64,000 nucleotides of DNA from Neolewinella agarilytica (GCF_900110645.1 NZ_FOFB01000007.1:62001-126000), one strand, 5' to 3'. Positions 53,279-63,756 are shown, counted from the first letter of the stretch. Numbers and translations: made by a program. Notes: a model not told the origin generated them from the sequence alone.

Positions 53279-56200
53279 ATGCAGAAGAACACCCCCATAC
53301 AAACGTATCAGGCCTATCCTTCGGAGATAAAGGAGGACAAAAAAGCAGCCAAAAAGCGCGTTAAGGCGCGCAAAATCGTCAGTCCTACCCCCCGAATGGT
53401 TCGCTGGTGGTTTCCGGACGGGGCGGGAAAACTGGCCATTATTTTTTTCCTGCTCCTTTTGGCCACGCTTCTGCTTTTTTTCATCAGTAACCCGCCCAGT
53501 GTTTCTCCACTGATAAACTCTTACCTCGACCTGCTGAACGAACACTCTACCTGGGCCATTCCCGTGATCGGTAGCCGGGGTAACCTTTCTTTTGTGCTTA
53601 GCCTGGCCTTTGTCATTGTCCTGACGTCCTTTCTGTGGCTAACCTATCGGCTGTGCCTGGGCAGTTATCTGGAGCCCGCACCGGATGATCCGGACTTACA
53701 GACCCGGTACTTCAGCCTCCGGCAACCGCCTCATCAGCAAACCGCACTTCGGATCGTTACGATCTTGTATATCCTGATGATGGTCAGCAATGTCTTGCTG
53801 TTCTTTTACTTTGACCGGCGGCTCAGTCAGCCGGAGTTGCCACTCGAGAGCACAGACTTCCGGATCGTTTACTTTCTTGCCATTCTAAGCCGCTTGTTCG
53901 GTGTTTTTATCGGCATTGGGTCCGTTCTCCAACTGTTCTTACAAGACTTTGGCAAGCCCATTGGCCTTTTTCTGGGGCGTTATCTGAGGTACTTCTACCC
54001 CGCCATTCTTGCCATCGCCATCGTTGGGTTCGTATTCACGAAAATGGACCAGTTCGACTCCCTATTCATCGAATTGGTTAATTCCCCAGGCAATTTTCTG
54101 CTCTTCTCTTTATTCTTTTTCCCGGCTTCTCTGGTTATCATCTGGTTCTCTCCGAACTATCTGATTTTTACGGATCAGCAGTTCTCTAACCGGTTTAAAA
54201 CCTGGGATATTCTCGACCGCCTGCATGATGATAACAAAAAGTACCGTCAATCTCCTGGCCTAATGGGCTGGGCCTTTTTCCACAAACGCTTGTTCCCCCA
54301 ACTTGACCGACTGGATGAAAAGTCCCCACCAAAAGAATTTATGCCGAAGGCAACAGGAATCATCGCCTACCCTCCTTCTTCCTTTCATCGGTTCCGGGCC
54401 TTCCTGGGTCTGATGTATATTCTGCTTCTGGTCGGTATCTGTGGAGACATTTATTTTGGCAATCAGACGGAGGCTCCGGCCTGGTCTTCCTACCTGGTTC
54501 TCCTTACGGCTCTATTAACACTCTTGTACATCATTTTTTCGTTGCGGATCACTAACCTGAGCCAGCTACCCGAAAATGAAGTAATCCGAAAGTTTCCCCA
54601 AGTGGACGATGCCAGTAAATTAAGTGTTTTCAGCCTCTTACGGGACCGGGCAGGAGACCGCAGAAACCGGAAACAGCAAGTTTACCAAAAAACCAGGGAA
54701 ACCGTTTTCTTCGTTGAGCAACGATGGTCTTTTTTCCTTGGCCTCGGTGTTACCGCTGCCGCTTTTCTTCTTTTTGTGGTCACTCTGGTGCTGATTCTTG
54801 CGGGAGCAAGCTGGGATAGCAGTTTCCGATGGTTTCTGGGCTTTTTGGTTTTGTCCGTTTTCTCCTTCGCCTGGTTAGCCGTTTACCGGCCATTTTACCA
54901 GGGCTACACCTTCAACCTGAAAGACAATGGAGAAGGAGGCCGGCCAACATCAACCAACCGGTTCCCCTCAGATGCGGTAATGGACAGGCTCGATCATTTA
55001 ACGGTGCAAACCATGCTGATGGCAAATCCCCTGTTGGCTTTACTGGCTACGGCATTTTTCCTGGTGGGCTTATTCTGGGAAGGCTTCGTATCCTCCTCCT
55101 TTGTTAGCTGGCTGAATCCTCTCAATATCTACCTCTTACTCATTAATGGCCTGCTTGCTTCCATTATTCTGATCGATCGCTTATTAATGCTTCGGGACCT
55201 GCGTCAGAAATATCGCTCAGCAAAAGCCGGAGAACTTAAGCAACACCTTCGCAGTGGAATGGTGAGCAGCTCCAGCAGGATGTGGGGCCTGGCCATCATT
55301 GGTGTTTTGCTAGGTACTGCCTATCTGGGCAACACCTATCATGAAATTCGCTACGTGACAACCACCGCCAACAATGAAGCACCGGACCTGGAAACCTACG
55401 TCACAAATTTCCTGCAGGCTGCGCCGGCCGAAGGGCCGGTTATTCTCGTCGCCGCCGACGGCGGCGGCCTCAAAGCCTGCTACTGGACGATGCTCAACCT
55501 CCTGGCGCTTGATGAGCAGGGACAGTTCGATGGCCACGTATTTGCCCTGAGCGGTGCAAGCGGTGGCACCATTGGTTTGTCCATGTATAACTACCTCAAA
55601 TCACGGGGCAAAAGCAAAGCCCAGATCCGGGAGTACATCGAAAAAATCGGACGGGGTAATTATCTGAGCGGAGACTTTACCGGACTGCTCACCCGATTTC
55701 CCATTAACTACTGGCCAGACCTGCCGGGCTTCGAGCCTCACCGCTGGGATGACCGGATGGAAGGCATGGCCCGCTCGTATTTCAACATCGTTGGCGACGG
55801 CGGGGACGGACATGACTATGGTTCCGTCCGCAAAGAGCCTTTCTGGACCCCCTGGATTGACACCCCTTCCCTCCCCCTGCTCATCATCAATACCGCACGA
55901 GCCGAAGACGGTTTACTGGGCACCGTTATCCCCCTGAAAGAAAACCCCTTGACGGGCTCCATCGATCTTAACCGCAATAGCCGGGGACAGGCGATTTCTT
56001 ACCCCGACGCGACCTTCCTTAGTAACCGCTTCCCCATCGCCAGCCCCGCCGCCAGAATTACGGGTAAAGGCCACTTTCTGGACGCCGGCAGCGCCGACAA
56101 CTCCGGTCTCAATAGTATCTACAGTTTGTTACGAACCTTGAAAAGCAGAGAATTAGCGGACACCAGCAATACTGTTTACCGGCAACTTTTCGACCGCGGA

Positions 56201-56677
56201 GTGGTGGTTATCAGTCTCCGCAATGCGGCTTCCCGCTACGCCAGAGATGCCTTCATTGATGATTTGGACAAAATGAACCGCTACCCCTACAAATCAGAAC
56301 TCAGCGCCAATTCCGGAGTCGCCGTTAACACGGGGCTGACGGGCGTCCCCATTAGCTGGGATGATTATCTGCGCGGTGAAACCGTTCGTAACCTCGGGCT
56401 TATTGATCAGTATCATACCGTAAACCTGCCCTTCCGGCTTCGGAAGGGAGATGTATTCTCCGCCCTGGGCGGAGAACTCAAACTAACGGACCTTGATCGC
56501 CGCCGGGACAGCCTCAACCACCTCATCAATGAGCACTTAGGGCGGGATTCCAGTTTTGCCGTTATGCCTCCACTTGGCCGCCTGCTGGCCGAGCCAACAA
56601 GGCGGTACATGGATATAATGGTGGATTGTCCGCAGGTGAAGGCGGTCTATGAAGATATTCGGGAGTTCAGGAAGTAG
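53279..56677 (+). CDS. Large membrane-embedded patatin-like phospholipase
   Basis: 1132 residues from ATG 53279 (MQKNTPIQTY); ATG 53222 is an in-frame alternative abutting a repeat. The first 700 residues hold about 11 membrane helices with cytoplasmic loops, a non-standard extension for this family. The lipase core lies at about 720-1125: oxyanion motif DGGGLKACYWTML (about 726), nucleophile elbow SGASGGTIG (Ser about 758, a variant of GxSxG) and the dyad Asp in FLDAGSADNSGLNSIY (about 935). All catalytic pieces are present, so it is probably active on membrane lipids (inference). No partner gene is evident; convergent with folD. Confidence 0.85.
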   Translation: MQKNTPIQTYQAYPSEIKEDKKAAKKRVKARKIVSPTPRMVRWWFPDGAGKLAIIFFLLLLATLLLFFISNPPSVSPLINSYLDLLNEHSTWAIPVIGSRGNLSFVLSLAFVIVLTSFLWLTYRLCLGSYLEPAPDDPDLQTRYFSLRQPPHQQTALRIVTILYILMMVSNVLLFFYFDRRLSQPELPLESTDFRIVYFLAILSRLFGVFIGIGSVLQLFLQDFGKPIGLFLGRYLRYFYPAILAIAIVGFVFTKMDQFDSLFIELVNSPGNFLLFSLFFFPASLVIIWFSPNYLIFTDQQFSNRFKTWDILDRLHDDNKKYRQSPGLMGWAFFHKRLFPQLDRLDEKSPPKEFMPKATGIIAYPPSSFHRFRAFLGLMYILLLVGICGDIYFGNQTEAPAWSSYLVLLTALLTLLYIIFSLRITNLSQLPENEVIRKFPQVDDASKLSVFSLLRDRAGDRRNRKQQVYQKTRETVFFVEQRWSFFLGLGVTAAAFLLFVVTLVLILAGASWDSSFRWFLGFLVLSVFSFAWLAVYRPFYQGYTFNLKDNGEGGRPTSTNRFPSDAVMDRLDHLTVQTMLMANPLLALLATAFFLVGLFWEGFVSSSFVSWLNPLNIYLLLINGLLASIILIDRLLMLRDLRQKYRSAKAGELKQHLRSGMVSSSSRMWGLAIIGVLLGTAYLGNTYHEIRYVTTTANNEAPDLETYVTNFLQAAPAEGPVILVAADGGGLKACYWTMLNLLALDEQGQFDGHVFALSGASGGTIGLSMYNYLKSRGKSKAQIREYIEKIGRGNYLSGDFTGLLTRFPINYWPDLPGFEPHRWDDRMEGMARSYFNIVGDGGDGHDYGSVRKEPFWTPWIDTPSLPLLIINTARAEDGLLGTVIPLKENPLTGSIDLNRNSRGQAISYPDATFLSNRFPIASPAARITGKGHFLDAGSADNSGLNSIYSLLRTLKSRELADTSNTVYRQLFDRGVVVISLRNAASRYARDAFIDDLDKMNRYPYKSELSANSGVAVNTGLTGVPISWDDYLRGETVRNLGLIDQYHTVNLPFRLRKGDVFSALGGELKLTDLDRRRDSLNHLINEHLGRDSSFAVMPPLGRLLAEPTRRYMDIMVDCPQVKAVYEDIREFRK

Positions 56678-56774
56678 GGTGTGTGTTTTCGGATGTATTC
56701 TGTGAATCCAACTCCCTGGGTTAGTGTTATCGCAAGCTTGTGAAATGCAGGCGGTTGAAGCCCCGGCTTACTCC

Positions 56775-57647
56775 CTACTTTCGCTTACTGGCTTTAAGCG
56801 TATTCATCAATAAGGATACTACCGTCATTGGCCCTACCCCACCCGGAACGGGCGTCATGGCGGAGGCTTTGCTTTCCAGGCTTTTGTAATCCACGTCTCC
56901 GCACAGGCGGTAGCCACGTTTACGGCTATCGTCTTCTACGCGGTTGATGCCAACATCTACGATCACGACCCCGTCCTTTACCATATCAGCCGTAACCATT
57001 TCGGGGATGCCGATGGCGGCCACGAGAATGTCAGCCCGTCGGGTATGAAACTTCAGGTCCTGCGTTCTGCTGTGACACATCGTCACGGTCGCGTTTCCGG
57101 GACTTCCTTTCCGGCTCAGCAAGATTGTCATGGGGGTACCAACGATATTGGAGCGGCCCAGGACAACTACCTCCTTGCCGGAAGTTTCTATGCCGTAGCG
57201 GTCCAGCATGGTCAAAATCCCGTTAGGCGTTGCTGGCAAAAAGGAGGGTAAACCGAGGGTCATCCGGCCGACATTGACCGGCGTAAACCCATCAACGTCT
57301 TTACGGGGGTCGATAGCAAGATTAACGGCGTCTTCATCAATGTGCTTAGGTAGCGGCAGCTGAACGATGAAGCCATCAATGTCAGGGTCATTATTGAGTT
57401 GCTCAACGATTTCCAGCACTTCGCTCTGGGTTATTTCCGTTCCCCGTCGAATGAGCGTGGAATGAAAGCCGACTTCCTCGCAACTCCTTACTTTACTACG
57501 GACGTAGCTTTCAGAGGCGGGGTTATCTCCAATCAATACCGCGGCTAAATGAGGGATATTTCCTCCCGAAAGGCGGATTTGGTCCACTTCTTCCCTCATT
57601 TCTCCCTTAATTGTCGTCGCGAGGGCCTTTCCATCCAATACTTGCAT
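56775..57647 (-). CDS. folD: Bifunctional methylenetetrahydrofolate dehydrogenase/cyclohydrolase
   Basis: Interconverts 5,10-methylene-, 5,10-methenyl- and 10-formyl-tetrahydrofolate in the cytoplasm. 290 residues, normal for FolD. N-terminal AVLIGDNPASESYVRSKVRSC holds the catalytic Lys (about 57), GFIVQLPLPKHIDEDAV is the folate-site signature (about 96-112), VVVLGRSNIVGTPMTILL is the NADP loop (about 161-178), and PVPGGVGPMTVVSLLMNT (about 265-282) is the second signature. TATCTTTG at 57667-57674 lies 19 bases upstream. Confidence 0.97.
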   Translation of the reverse strand: MQVLDGKALATTIKGEMREEVDQIRLSGGNIPHLAAVLIGDNPASESYVRSKVRSCEEVGFHSTLIRRGTEITQSEVLEIVEQLNNDPDIDGFIVQLPLPKHIDEDAVNLAIDPRKDVDGFTPVNVGRMTLGLPSFLPATPNGILTMLDRYGIETSGKEVVVLGRSNIVGTPMTILLSRKGSPGNATVTMCHSRTQDLKFHTRRADILVAAIGIPEMVTADMVKDGVVIVDVGINRVEDDSRKRGYRLCGDVDYKSLESKASAMTPVPGGVGPMTVVSLLMNTLKASKRK

Positions 57648-57666
57648 AGCTTATTTCGTTTTGCGC

Positions 57667-57674
57667 CAAAGATA
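57667..57674 (-). promoter_or_regulatory. Candidate -7 element of folD
   Basis: TATCTTTG on the minus strand, perfect -7 match followed by GCGC, 19 bases before the start. No TTG at proper distance. Confidence 0.35.
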
Positions 57675-57798
57675 GACGGATCATGTCGTTTTGTCGCACG
57701 TCCGCTCCTACCTTTTCACCCACGCTGTTACCTTTAGGCCAGTCGAAGATCATGAATCCTTTATTTCATTCGCGCTCTGCTTACTTCTATACATTTTT

Positions 57799-57817
57799 GG
57801 CGCGGACGCAGGTGCAA
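57799..57817 (+). repeat. Dispersed 20-bp repeat, intergenic copy before the T9SS adhesin
   Basis: GGCGCGGACGCAGGTGCAA, all but the first base of the consensus. It sits 27 bases before the preferred ATG. Confidence 0.9.
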
Positions 57818-57844
57818 GGAATCTTTAAGCATAACATCCCTCAG

Positions 57845-60800
57845 ATGCCCATACTTTACATTCGCACGCTATTCGTTTTGTTATTCCTTGGTACTGCTTT
57901 GACGGCAGTGAACGGGCAAAACATCCGGATTAACCAGGCAGATCAGACCCTTTGTGACGGGCTGTTTTATGATTCCGGCGGAGCGTCCGGCAGCCATGCG
58001 GCTCCCGGGGTTAGCCATGAGATAACGATTTGCTCGGACCGTAGCTCCGGCTCTCACGTTGAACTTGTTTTTCAGAGCTTTGACATCCGGGGCGAGATGA
58101 CCATTTACAATGGAACCTCCAGTGCTGCAGCGGTGCTTAACGTGATCGATGCCAACGCCAATGGCACCCAGTTCAGGGTTCAGGCAACGGCGGGGAATAC
58201 TTCCGGCTGCCTCACCGTCAGGTTTGAGAACAATGATACTGAAATCGGAAATGGCTGGGCAGCCTCCATTAACTGTGTAGTCGCCTGCCAACCCATTGAG
58301 GCAGTACTACTCAGCACGAATCCCGCTCCGGGGCCGGATGGCTTTATTGACATCTGCCCGGGGGAGACCATTGACTTCAGCGGGCAGGGTAATTACCCGG
58401 AAAACGGCGTGATCTACCCTCAGAGTGATGCCCGGTCAGACTTCACCTGGAACTTTCAGGACGGGAATACCGGCATGGGGCAGAACGTCTCCAACACTTT
58501 TGAAGATCCGGGAGGTTACGTAGTACAGCTCATCATTGAAGATGACCAGGGATGCCGTAATGGCAACCGCATCAGCCAGCGGGTGAGGGTTTCCCCTCCT
58601 CCCATTTTCAACGACCCGGCCAACCTGCCCGCAGCAATTTGTGCTGGCCAGGAGTTACCCCTTACCGTTGGAAGAAATAGTACGGGCTCCATTTCCTTCA
58701 ACCCCAGCCCACAGGAATTCTCTTTTAACACCAGTCAGACCTTTACCGAACTCACTGTGCTTCCTGACGGGACAGGAACGGAGTATTCCAGCCCGCTACT
58801 GTTCTCCAACTTTAACCCAGCACAGACCCTGGACAGCGGAGCGGACCTGGTTCGCATCTGTGCCAGCATGGAACACAGTTACCTCGGTGACCTCGACATC
58901 TGGATCGAATGCCCCGACGGAAACCGCCTGGACCTCCACCGCTTTGACGACAACGACGCCGTACGGCGGCAACTTCTGGGGCAGGGAAATGAAAACACCA
59001 CTACGCCTGACCCTCCGGCCACCTATTGTTGGACGGCCTCCGCACCCCGCACCATGGCCGAAGCCGTTGTTGACTTCAATATTGGCGATGACCAGACAAT
59101 GCCCTCTATTGATTATGCAGCAGAAGAAAGCTTCAACACCCTCGTAGGCTGTGAACTCAACGGAGAATGGACCTTTAACGTCCGGGATAATATTGCCCGT
59201 GACAATGGCTCTATCTATGAGTGGTCCATCGAATTCGCCAACAGTGTATATCCTGATCAGGAGACCTTCACCGTGCCCATCGATAATGTGATTTTCAAAA
59301 ACACCAGCGACCTGGCTTTCTACTCTCCGGACAGCATCGTACTGAGTAATTCCAACCCTGGCCCGAAAACCATCACGATCATTTCAACGGACGACTACGG
59401 CTGTGTATTTGACACCTCCTTCGTCCTGGATGTATTACCGCCCTTCGACCCTGCCTGCCTTAGCTGCGGCCCACTGGTGGCCAGAACCACCATGGACACC
59501 GCCATTTGCCTCGGCGAAGACTTTCAACCCAATGTAGCCGGTAACCTGGCCGCAGACACCGTCATCACCTGGGAATCCACCAATGATGCCCCCTTCAGCA
59601 ATGACCTCTACCGCAACGCCGTCAATGCCTACGAATCGGAAATCCGGATAAGCTCTCATTTCCCGGATCGCATTGATGACGCCACTACGGATATCCTTGC
59701 AGTATGCGTCAATCTGGAAAACAATGGAAACCTGCGGGATGTGACCTTACAACTTACGGCACCTAACGGGCGAACCATTACCCTGATCGAGCAAAGTGGA
59801 GGCAACGGGGAAGATCTTACCCAAACCTGCTTCACCCCACTGTCCACCACGCCCATCAGCAGCGGCTCTGCCCCTTACACTGGTGACTTCAGAATTGAAA
59901 GCGGTGGCTGGGGCTCTTTTAACACCAGCCTCGTCAACGGAACCTGGACACTAAGTGGATGGGACCGCGCCGGTAACGACATTGGACGTTTCATCAGTTG
60001 GTCCATTTCCCTCCGTTATGACCGCCAGCCGGTTTACCGCTGGACACCCGCCAACGCATCCCTTTCCTGTACGGATTGTCCGAACCCAACCATAACCCCA
60101 ACGGCTCCCGGCACCTATACGCTTGACGTGACCACTTCTGATGGCTGTACTGACCAGGCCACCGTAAATGTAAGTTTCAATGTACTGGATGTTATGGTTA
60201 CCGAACAGCTCATTCAGCCTCTTTGTAACGGCACTGCAACGGGCAGCATTCTGCAGGCGGTAAGTGGTGCCACGGGGCCCTACACCTATTTATGGAACGA
60301 CGGTAACCGGGATAAGGACAGGACCTTGCTAACGGAAGGCCAATACGACGTAACCATTACAGATGCCAATGGCTGTACAAGAGAAATCACTTACAACCTC
60401 GATGAACCAGATGTACTTTCCGTTACCCTCGATGAAGTAATTGATGCCAGCTGTAATGGAGGCTCTACCGGTGAAATACGGGTAACCACCAACGGAGGAA
60501 CCGGTCCTTTCACTTATCTCTGGGACGACCCCAACGCCCAGAACGATGAAGATGCCGGTGCATTGACCGCAGGTACTTATAACCTGCTCGTTACGGACGC
60601 CAACATGTGTACAGCTACATTCCAGGCGACGGTAGGAGAACCAGCAGTGCTGTCACTGCAATTCCGTGACTATGCCGTTAGTTGCCGGGATGGAGATGAC
60701 GGCCGTGCAGTAGTTATTGCCAGTGGTGGTAACGGCGGGTATCAGTACAGCTGGCAGACGGGAGCGATGACGGATAGCATTTCCGGCCTGTTGACGGGCA

Positions 60801-62578
60801 ACTATGAAGTAACCGTAACCGATCAGCTGAATTGCTCCATTTCCGGGATGGTCTTTATCGATCAGCCAGCCACGCCCATCACGGCTACCATTGTGCAAGA
60901 CGAACAAGGTTGTTTTGAGGCCTCCGCCAACCGGGCAACGGTTGCCCCCAGTGGCGGAAGTGGCGGCTATACCTTTCTGTGGAGTAATGGAGAGAATACG
61001 GCTACGGCCACTGCTCTGCCCGCAGGCAATAACACCGTTAGTGTTACTGACTCAGGTGGTTGTGAGCAGGTCTTTAGTATCACCACCCAGGACCTGCCAG
61101 AGCTAACGGTCAACATTCTGGCCACTGCCCCAAGTTGTAATGACCGCTCTGACGGTCAGCTGGGGGCCGTTCCGTCCGGAGGAGCGGGAATGATGGAAAG
61201 TGATTACACCTTCCAGTGGTCTACCAATGAAGCCGGAGTGGTCATCACTAATGTAGCCGGCGACCAGATGTACAGCGTTACCGTTACCGGACCGAGAGGC
61301 TGTACGGGCACTGCCGAACGCTTCCTGGCGGCTCCTCCTCCCATCACCTTCACCGCAACGGAAGACCGGGTAGATTGCTTTGGCAACAGCACCGGAGGAC
61401 TGGCCATCACCAACATTAACGGCCCCAATGCGGGGGCCTTCCAACTACAGTGGGGGCCGGAAGCTGCTTCCAGTATGAGCCCGACCATCACTAATCTGCC
61501 TGCTGGCAGGTATCCTCTCCGGATTACGGACGTGGGTAGCTGTACGGTAGATACCGTACTTACTATCAGTGAACCCGCCGAGTTGCTCCCCAGTGCCATG
61601 CAGACAGACGTAAGCTGTAACGGAGAAACGGACGGGCGCATCGCCGTAACCGGCACGGGCGGCACGGGTAATTATCAGTTCGCCTGGAGCAATGGCAGCA
61701 ACCAGAACCAAATCACGGGTCTGGCAGCAGGTACCTACACCCTGAGTCTTACGGACGATAATGCCTGTGAGACCATCACTACCTATACCATTACCGAGCC
61801 TGCTCCGGTGGGTATTTCAGCCACCAGTACGCCCGTTCTCTGTATGGGAGAAAACACGGGTTCCGTCACCGTTACCGGATCCGGTGGCCGGCCACCCTTC
61901 CTCTTCGGGCTCGAAAACCAGGGCTTTACCCGGAATAATACTTTTATTGGTTTACCCGCGGGTGATTATGTCGCCTTCGTGAGAGACAGCGCCGGCTGTC
62001 AGATAAGCACAACCGTCACGGTTGTTGATGGCCCGACATTCTCCTTGGAGTTAGGGCAGGACACCACCATTATTTTCGCCGACAGTATTCAGCTGACGCC
62101 AGATATCATCGGTGGAATCGATACGCTGATTTACGACTGGAGAGGCGCTTACCCGGGTACGCTTTCCTGTACGGATTGTCGGGAGCCATTCGCCAGACCG
62201 GAGTATGAAATTGATTACGACCTCGTCATTACGGATGGAAACGGATGTATGGCGGAAGACCGGATCCGGGTCAGTGTAAGGAAAATCAGAGAGGTTGCGG
62301 TAGCGACCGGGTTCAGCCCCAACAATGATTCGGCCAACGATATTCTTTTTGTGCAGGGGCGCCCGGGTACCCGCGTCGTCAGCTTTGCAGTTTACGATCG
62401 TTGGAGTAACCTGTTGTTCGAGGACGGGGAGTTTGAAGTAAACGATGATTCACATGGCTGGGATGGCACCTATAAGGGCGAGCCCGTTAACGCCGGCGTT
62501 TACATTTACCGTATGGTTATTGAGTACGAGGATGCATCCCGTGAGACCCTCGCAGGTGAAACCACACTGATCCGCTAA
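57845..62578 (+). CDS. Giant secreted adhesin with P-domains, SprB repeats and gliding-motility C-terminal domain
   Basis: 1577 residues from ATG 57845, where a signal peptide begins (RTLFVLLFLGTALTAVNGQ). CUB-like domain (about 35-140), PKD-like domain (about 175-240), two proprotein-convertase P-like domains (about 330-445 and 605-735), eight SprB-type repeats with a Cys-Asn/Asp-Gly core such as PLCNGTATGSI, ASCNGGSTGEI and PSCNDRSDGQL (about 780-1385), and a gliding-motility-associated C-terminal domain (about 1480-1577, FSPNNDSANDILFVQG... GVYIYRMVIEYED). That domain directs type IX secretion (type B) and is usually followed by a PorP/SprF gene, as here. The open frame continues upstream to 57683 but crosses a dispersed repeat. 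Confidence 0.9.
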   Translation: MPILYIRTLFVLLFLGTALTAVNGQNIRINQADQTLCDGLFYDSGGASGSHAAPGVSHEITICSDRSSGSHVELVFQSFDIRGEMTIYNGTSSAAAVLNVIDANANGTQFRVQATAGNTSGCLTVRFENNDTEIGNGWAASINCVVACQPIEAVLLSTNPAPGPDGFIDICPGETIDFSGQGNYPENGVIYPQSDARSDFTWNFQDGNTGMGQNVSNTFEDPGGYVVQLIIEDDQGCRNGNRISQRVRVSPPPIFNDPANLPAAICAGQELPLTVGRNSTGSISFNPSPQEFSFNTSQTFTELTVLPDGTGTEYSSPLLFSNFNPAQTLDSGADLVRICASMEHSYLGDLDIWIECPDGNRLDLHRFDDNDAVRRQLLGQGNENTTTPDPPATYCWTASAPRTMAEAVVDFNIGDDQTMPSIDYAAEESFNTLVGCELNGEWTFNVRDNIARDNGSIYEWSIEFANSVYPDQETFTVPIDNVIFKNTSDLAFYSPDSIVLSNSNPGPKTITIISTDDYGCVFDTSFVLDVLPPFDPACLSCGPLVARTTMDTAICLGEDFQPNVAGNLAADTVITWESTNDAPFSNDLYRNAVNAYESEIRISSHFPDRIDDATTDILAVCVNLENNGNLRDVTLQLTAPNGRTITLIEQSGGNGEDLTQTCFTPLSTTPISSGSAPYTGDFRIESGGWGSFNTSLVNGTWTLSGWDRAGNDIGRFISWSISLRYDRQPVYRWTPANASLSCTDCPNPTITPTAPGTYTLDVTTSDGCTDQATVNVSFNVLDVMVTEQLIQPLCNGTATGSILQAVSGATGPYTYLWNDGNRDKDRTLLTEGQYDVTITDANGCTREITYNLDEPDVLSVTLDEVIDASCNGGSTGEIRVTTNGGTGPFTYLWDDPNAQNDEDAGALTAGTYNLLVTDANMCTATFQATVGEPAVLSLQFRDYAVSCRDGDDGRAVVIASGGNGGYQYSWQTGAMTDSISGLLTGNYEVTVTDQLNCSISGMVFIDQPATPITATIVQDEQGCFEASANRATVAPSGGSGGYTFLWSNGENTATATALPAGNNTVSVTDSGGCEQVFSITTQDLPELTVNILATAPSCNDRSDGQLGAVPSGGAGMMESDYTFQWSTNEAGVVITNVAGDQMYSVTVTGPRGCTGTAERFLAAPPPITFTATEDRVDCFGNSTGGLAITNINGPNAGAFQLQWGPEAASSMSPTITNLPAGRYPLRITDVGSCTVDTVLTISEPAELLPSAMQTDVSCNGETDGRIAVTGTGGTGNYQFAWSNGSNQNQITGLAAGTYTLSLTDDNACETITTYTITEPAPVGISATSTPVLCMGENTGSVTVTGSGGRPPFLFGLENQGFTRNNTFIGLPAGDYVAFVRDSAGCQISTTVTVVDGPTFSLELGQDTTIIFADSIQLTPDIIGGIDTLIYDWRGAYPGTLSCTDCREPFARPEYEIDYDLVITDGNGCMAEDRIRVSVRKIREVAVATGFSPNNDSANDILFVQGRPGTRVVSFAVYDRWSNLLFEDGEFEVNDDSHGWDGTYKGEPVNAGVYIYRMVIEYEDASRETLAGETTLIR

Positions 62579-62614
62579 TTTTTGCCGTTTCTATCGCTTC
62601 AAAAGCTAATCCCC

Positions 62615-63685
62615 TTGAAAAAAAATTGCTCTACACTTTTACTTTTTGCGTTCCTGTTGTTGCCTTTTTTGGCGCATACGCAGGATGCAAGGTATGCTCA
62701 AATGGCAGCAGCGCCTCAACTTACCAATCCTGCCATGACGGGGATGATGGCCGGTGAACTTAGGTTTACGGCTAACTACCGCGCCCTCTACGGAAGTATC
62801 CTGGAAAGTGAAGGCTATCGAAGCATCGGTGCCGGAATCGAATGGAGGCGCCCTGCCGGCAATGGGAACTTCTTTGGTATTGGCGCACAGTTACAACGGG
62901 ACGAGGCGGGCAGTAGTGAGTTCATCCGTAGTCAGGGCTTGATCGGCGTGAGCTATCAACAACACATTGGCGGCTCCCGCAGAAGAGGTGTTGCCCACTT
63001 TCTTACCGGAGGCGCTCAGATTGGTGTCGGGCAGCGGGGCTTCGACTTCAACAAACTCTGGTTTTCTCAACAATACTTTGTGGACAATACCACCCGGGAA
63101 GCATTTCTGGACCAAAGCCGTGCCTCCGGTGAGCTATACGGAGGGCGCGGAGCCGGCACCTACCTTGATGTCAATGCCGGCCTGGGTTACTTCGGCAGCT
63201 TTGGCGAACGCATGGGAGCTTACTTTGGCGTAGGTGTCTTTCACCTGACGCAGCCAGATGTTTCGCCCCTACCCGGCCAGTCTGATGTATTAGACCAACG
63301 CTTTGTAATTCATGGTGGCGGGGAAGTTCCGTTGGGGAGAGGAGATATGAGCCTCCTGCCCGCCGCCCGAATCATGCTTCAGGGGCCATCCTATGAAGCG
63401 CTTTTCGGTACGAACGTCCGCTACACCGAAGGCCGCTGGAAAGAGGTTGCTCTTAGGGCTGGTATCTGGGGGCAAATCAGCAATCAGTCAGGCGACTCAC
63501 CGGGCTTTAATGCCTGGATCGTTTCGGTAGCGCTGGAGACCGAAAAACTCCAGTTTGGCGTAAGCTACGACCTGGCCGTCGGTGACCTGAATACCATAGC
63601 CAACAGCCGTGGCGGTTGGGAGCTAAGCATGATCTATGTACTACCCGCCAGCTACCGGGAAAAGGTCATTTGCCCCAAGTTTTAG
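62615..63685 (+). CDS. PorP/SprF family type IX secretion system membrane protein
   Basis: Outer-membrane beta-barrel that assists export and anchoring of T9SS type B cargo. 356 residues from TTG 62615, where a standard signal peptide begins (KKNCSTLLLFAFLLLPFLAHTQ). An earlier TTG at 62582 is in frame; there is no ATG before the mature part. Mature N-terminus DARYAQMAAAPQLTNPAMTGMM matches the PorP/SprF opening, and a long alternation of aromatic and small residues follows to VLPASYREKVICPKF. Directly after the adhesin gene, forming the usual two-gene unit. Confidence 0.9.
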   Translation: MKKNCSTLLLFAFLLLPFLAHTQDARYAQMAAAPQLTNPAMTGMMAGELRFTANYRALYGSILESEGYRSIGAGIEWRRPAGNGNFFGIGAQLQRDEAGSSEFIRSQGLIGVSYQQHIGGSRRRGVAHFLTGGAQIGVGQRGFDFNKLWFSQQYFVDNTTREAFLDQSRASGELYGGRGAGTYLDVNAGLGYFGSFGERMGAYFGVGVFHLTQPDVSPLPGQSDVLDQRFVIHGGGEVPLGRGDMSLLPAARIMLQGPSYEALFGTNVRYTEGRWKEVALRAGIWGQISNQSGDSPGFNAWIVSVALETEKLQFGVSYDLAVGDLNTIANSRGGWELSMIYVLPASYREKVICPKF

Positions 63686-63714
63686 TCACTTCGCCCTGCT
63701 TTTACGTTTTTTCA

Positions 63715-63756
63715 TTGCATCCTGCGCTCCGTCGCCCGTTTACGGCTGGCAATGAA
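63715..63756. repeat. Degenerate dispersed repeat inside a small inverted repeat
   Basis: 63715-63737 aligns with the reverse complement of the 20-bp repeat if three single-base insertions are allowed, as at 8778-8799. It is bracketed by TTCATTGC (63711-63718) and GCAATGAA (63749-63756), a possible weak hairpin after the PorP gene with no T run. Confidence 0.35.

Noticed and set aside
58000..62578. Internal repetition of the adhesin as a tandem DNA repeat or CRISPR array
   Set aside because: It is protein-level SprB repetition with diverged DNA, no short identical repeats with regular spacers.
62672..62692. GGCGCATACGCAGGATGCAA resembling the dispersed repeat
   Set aside because: Encodes the conserved signal-peptide end and mature start of PorP (AHTQDARYAQ), so the likeness is probably coincidence.
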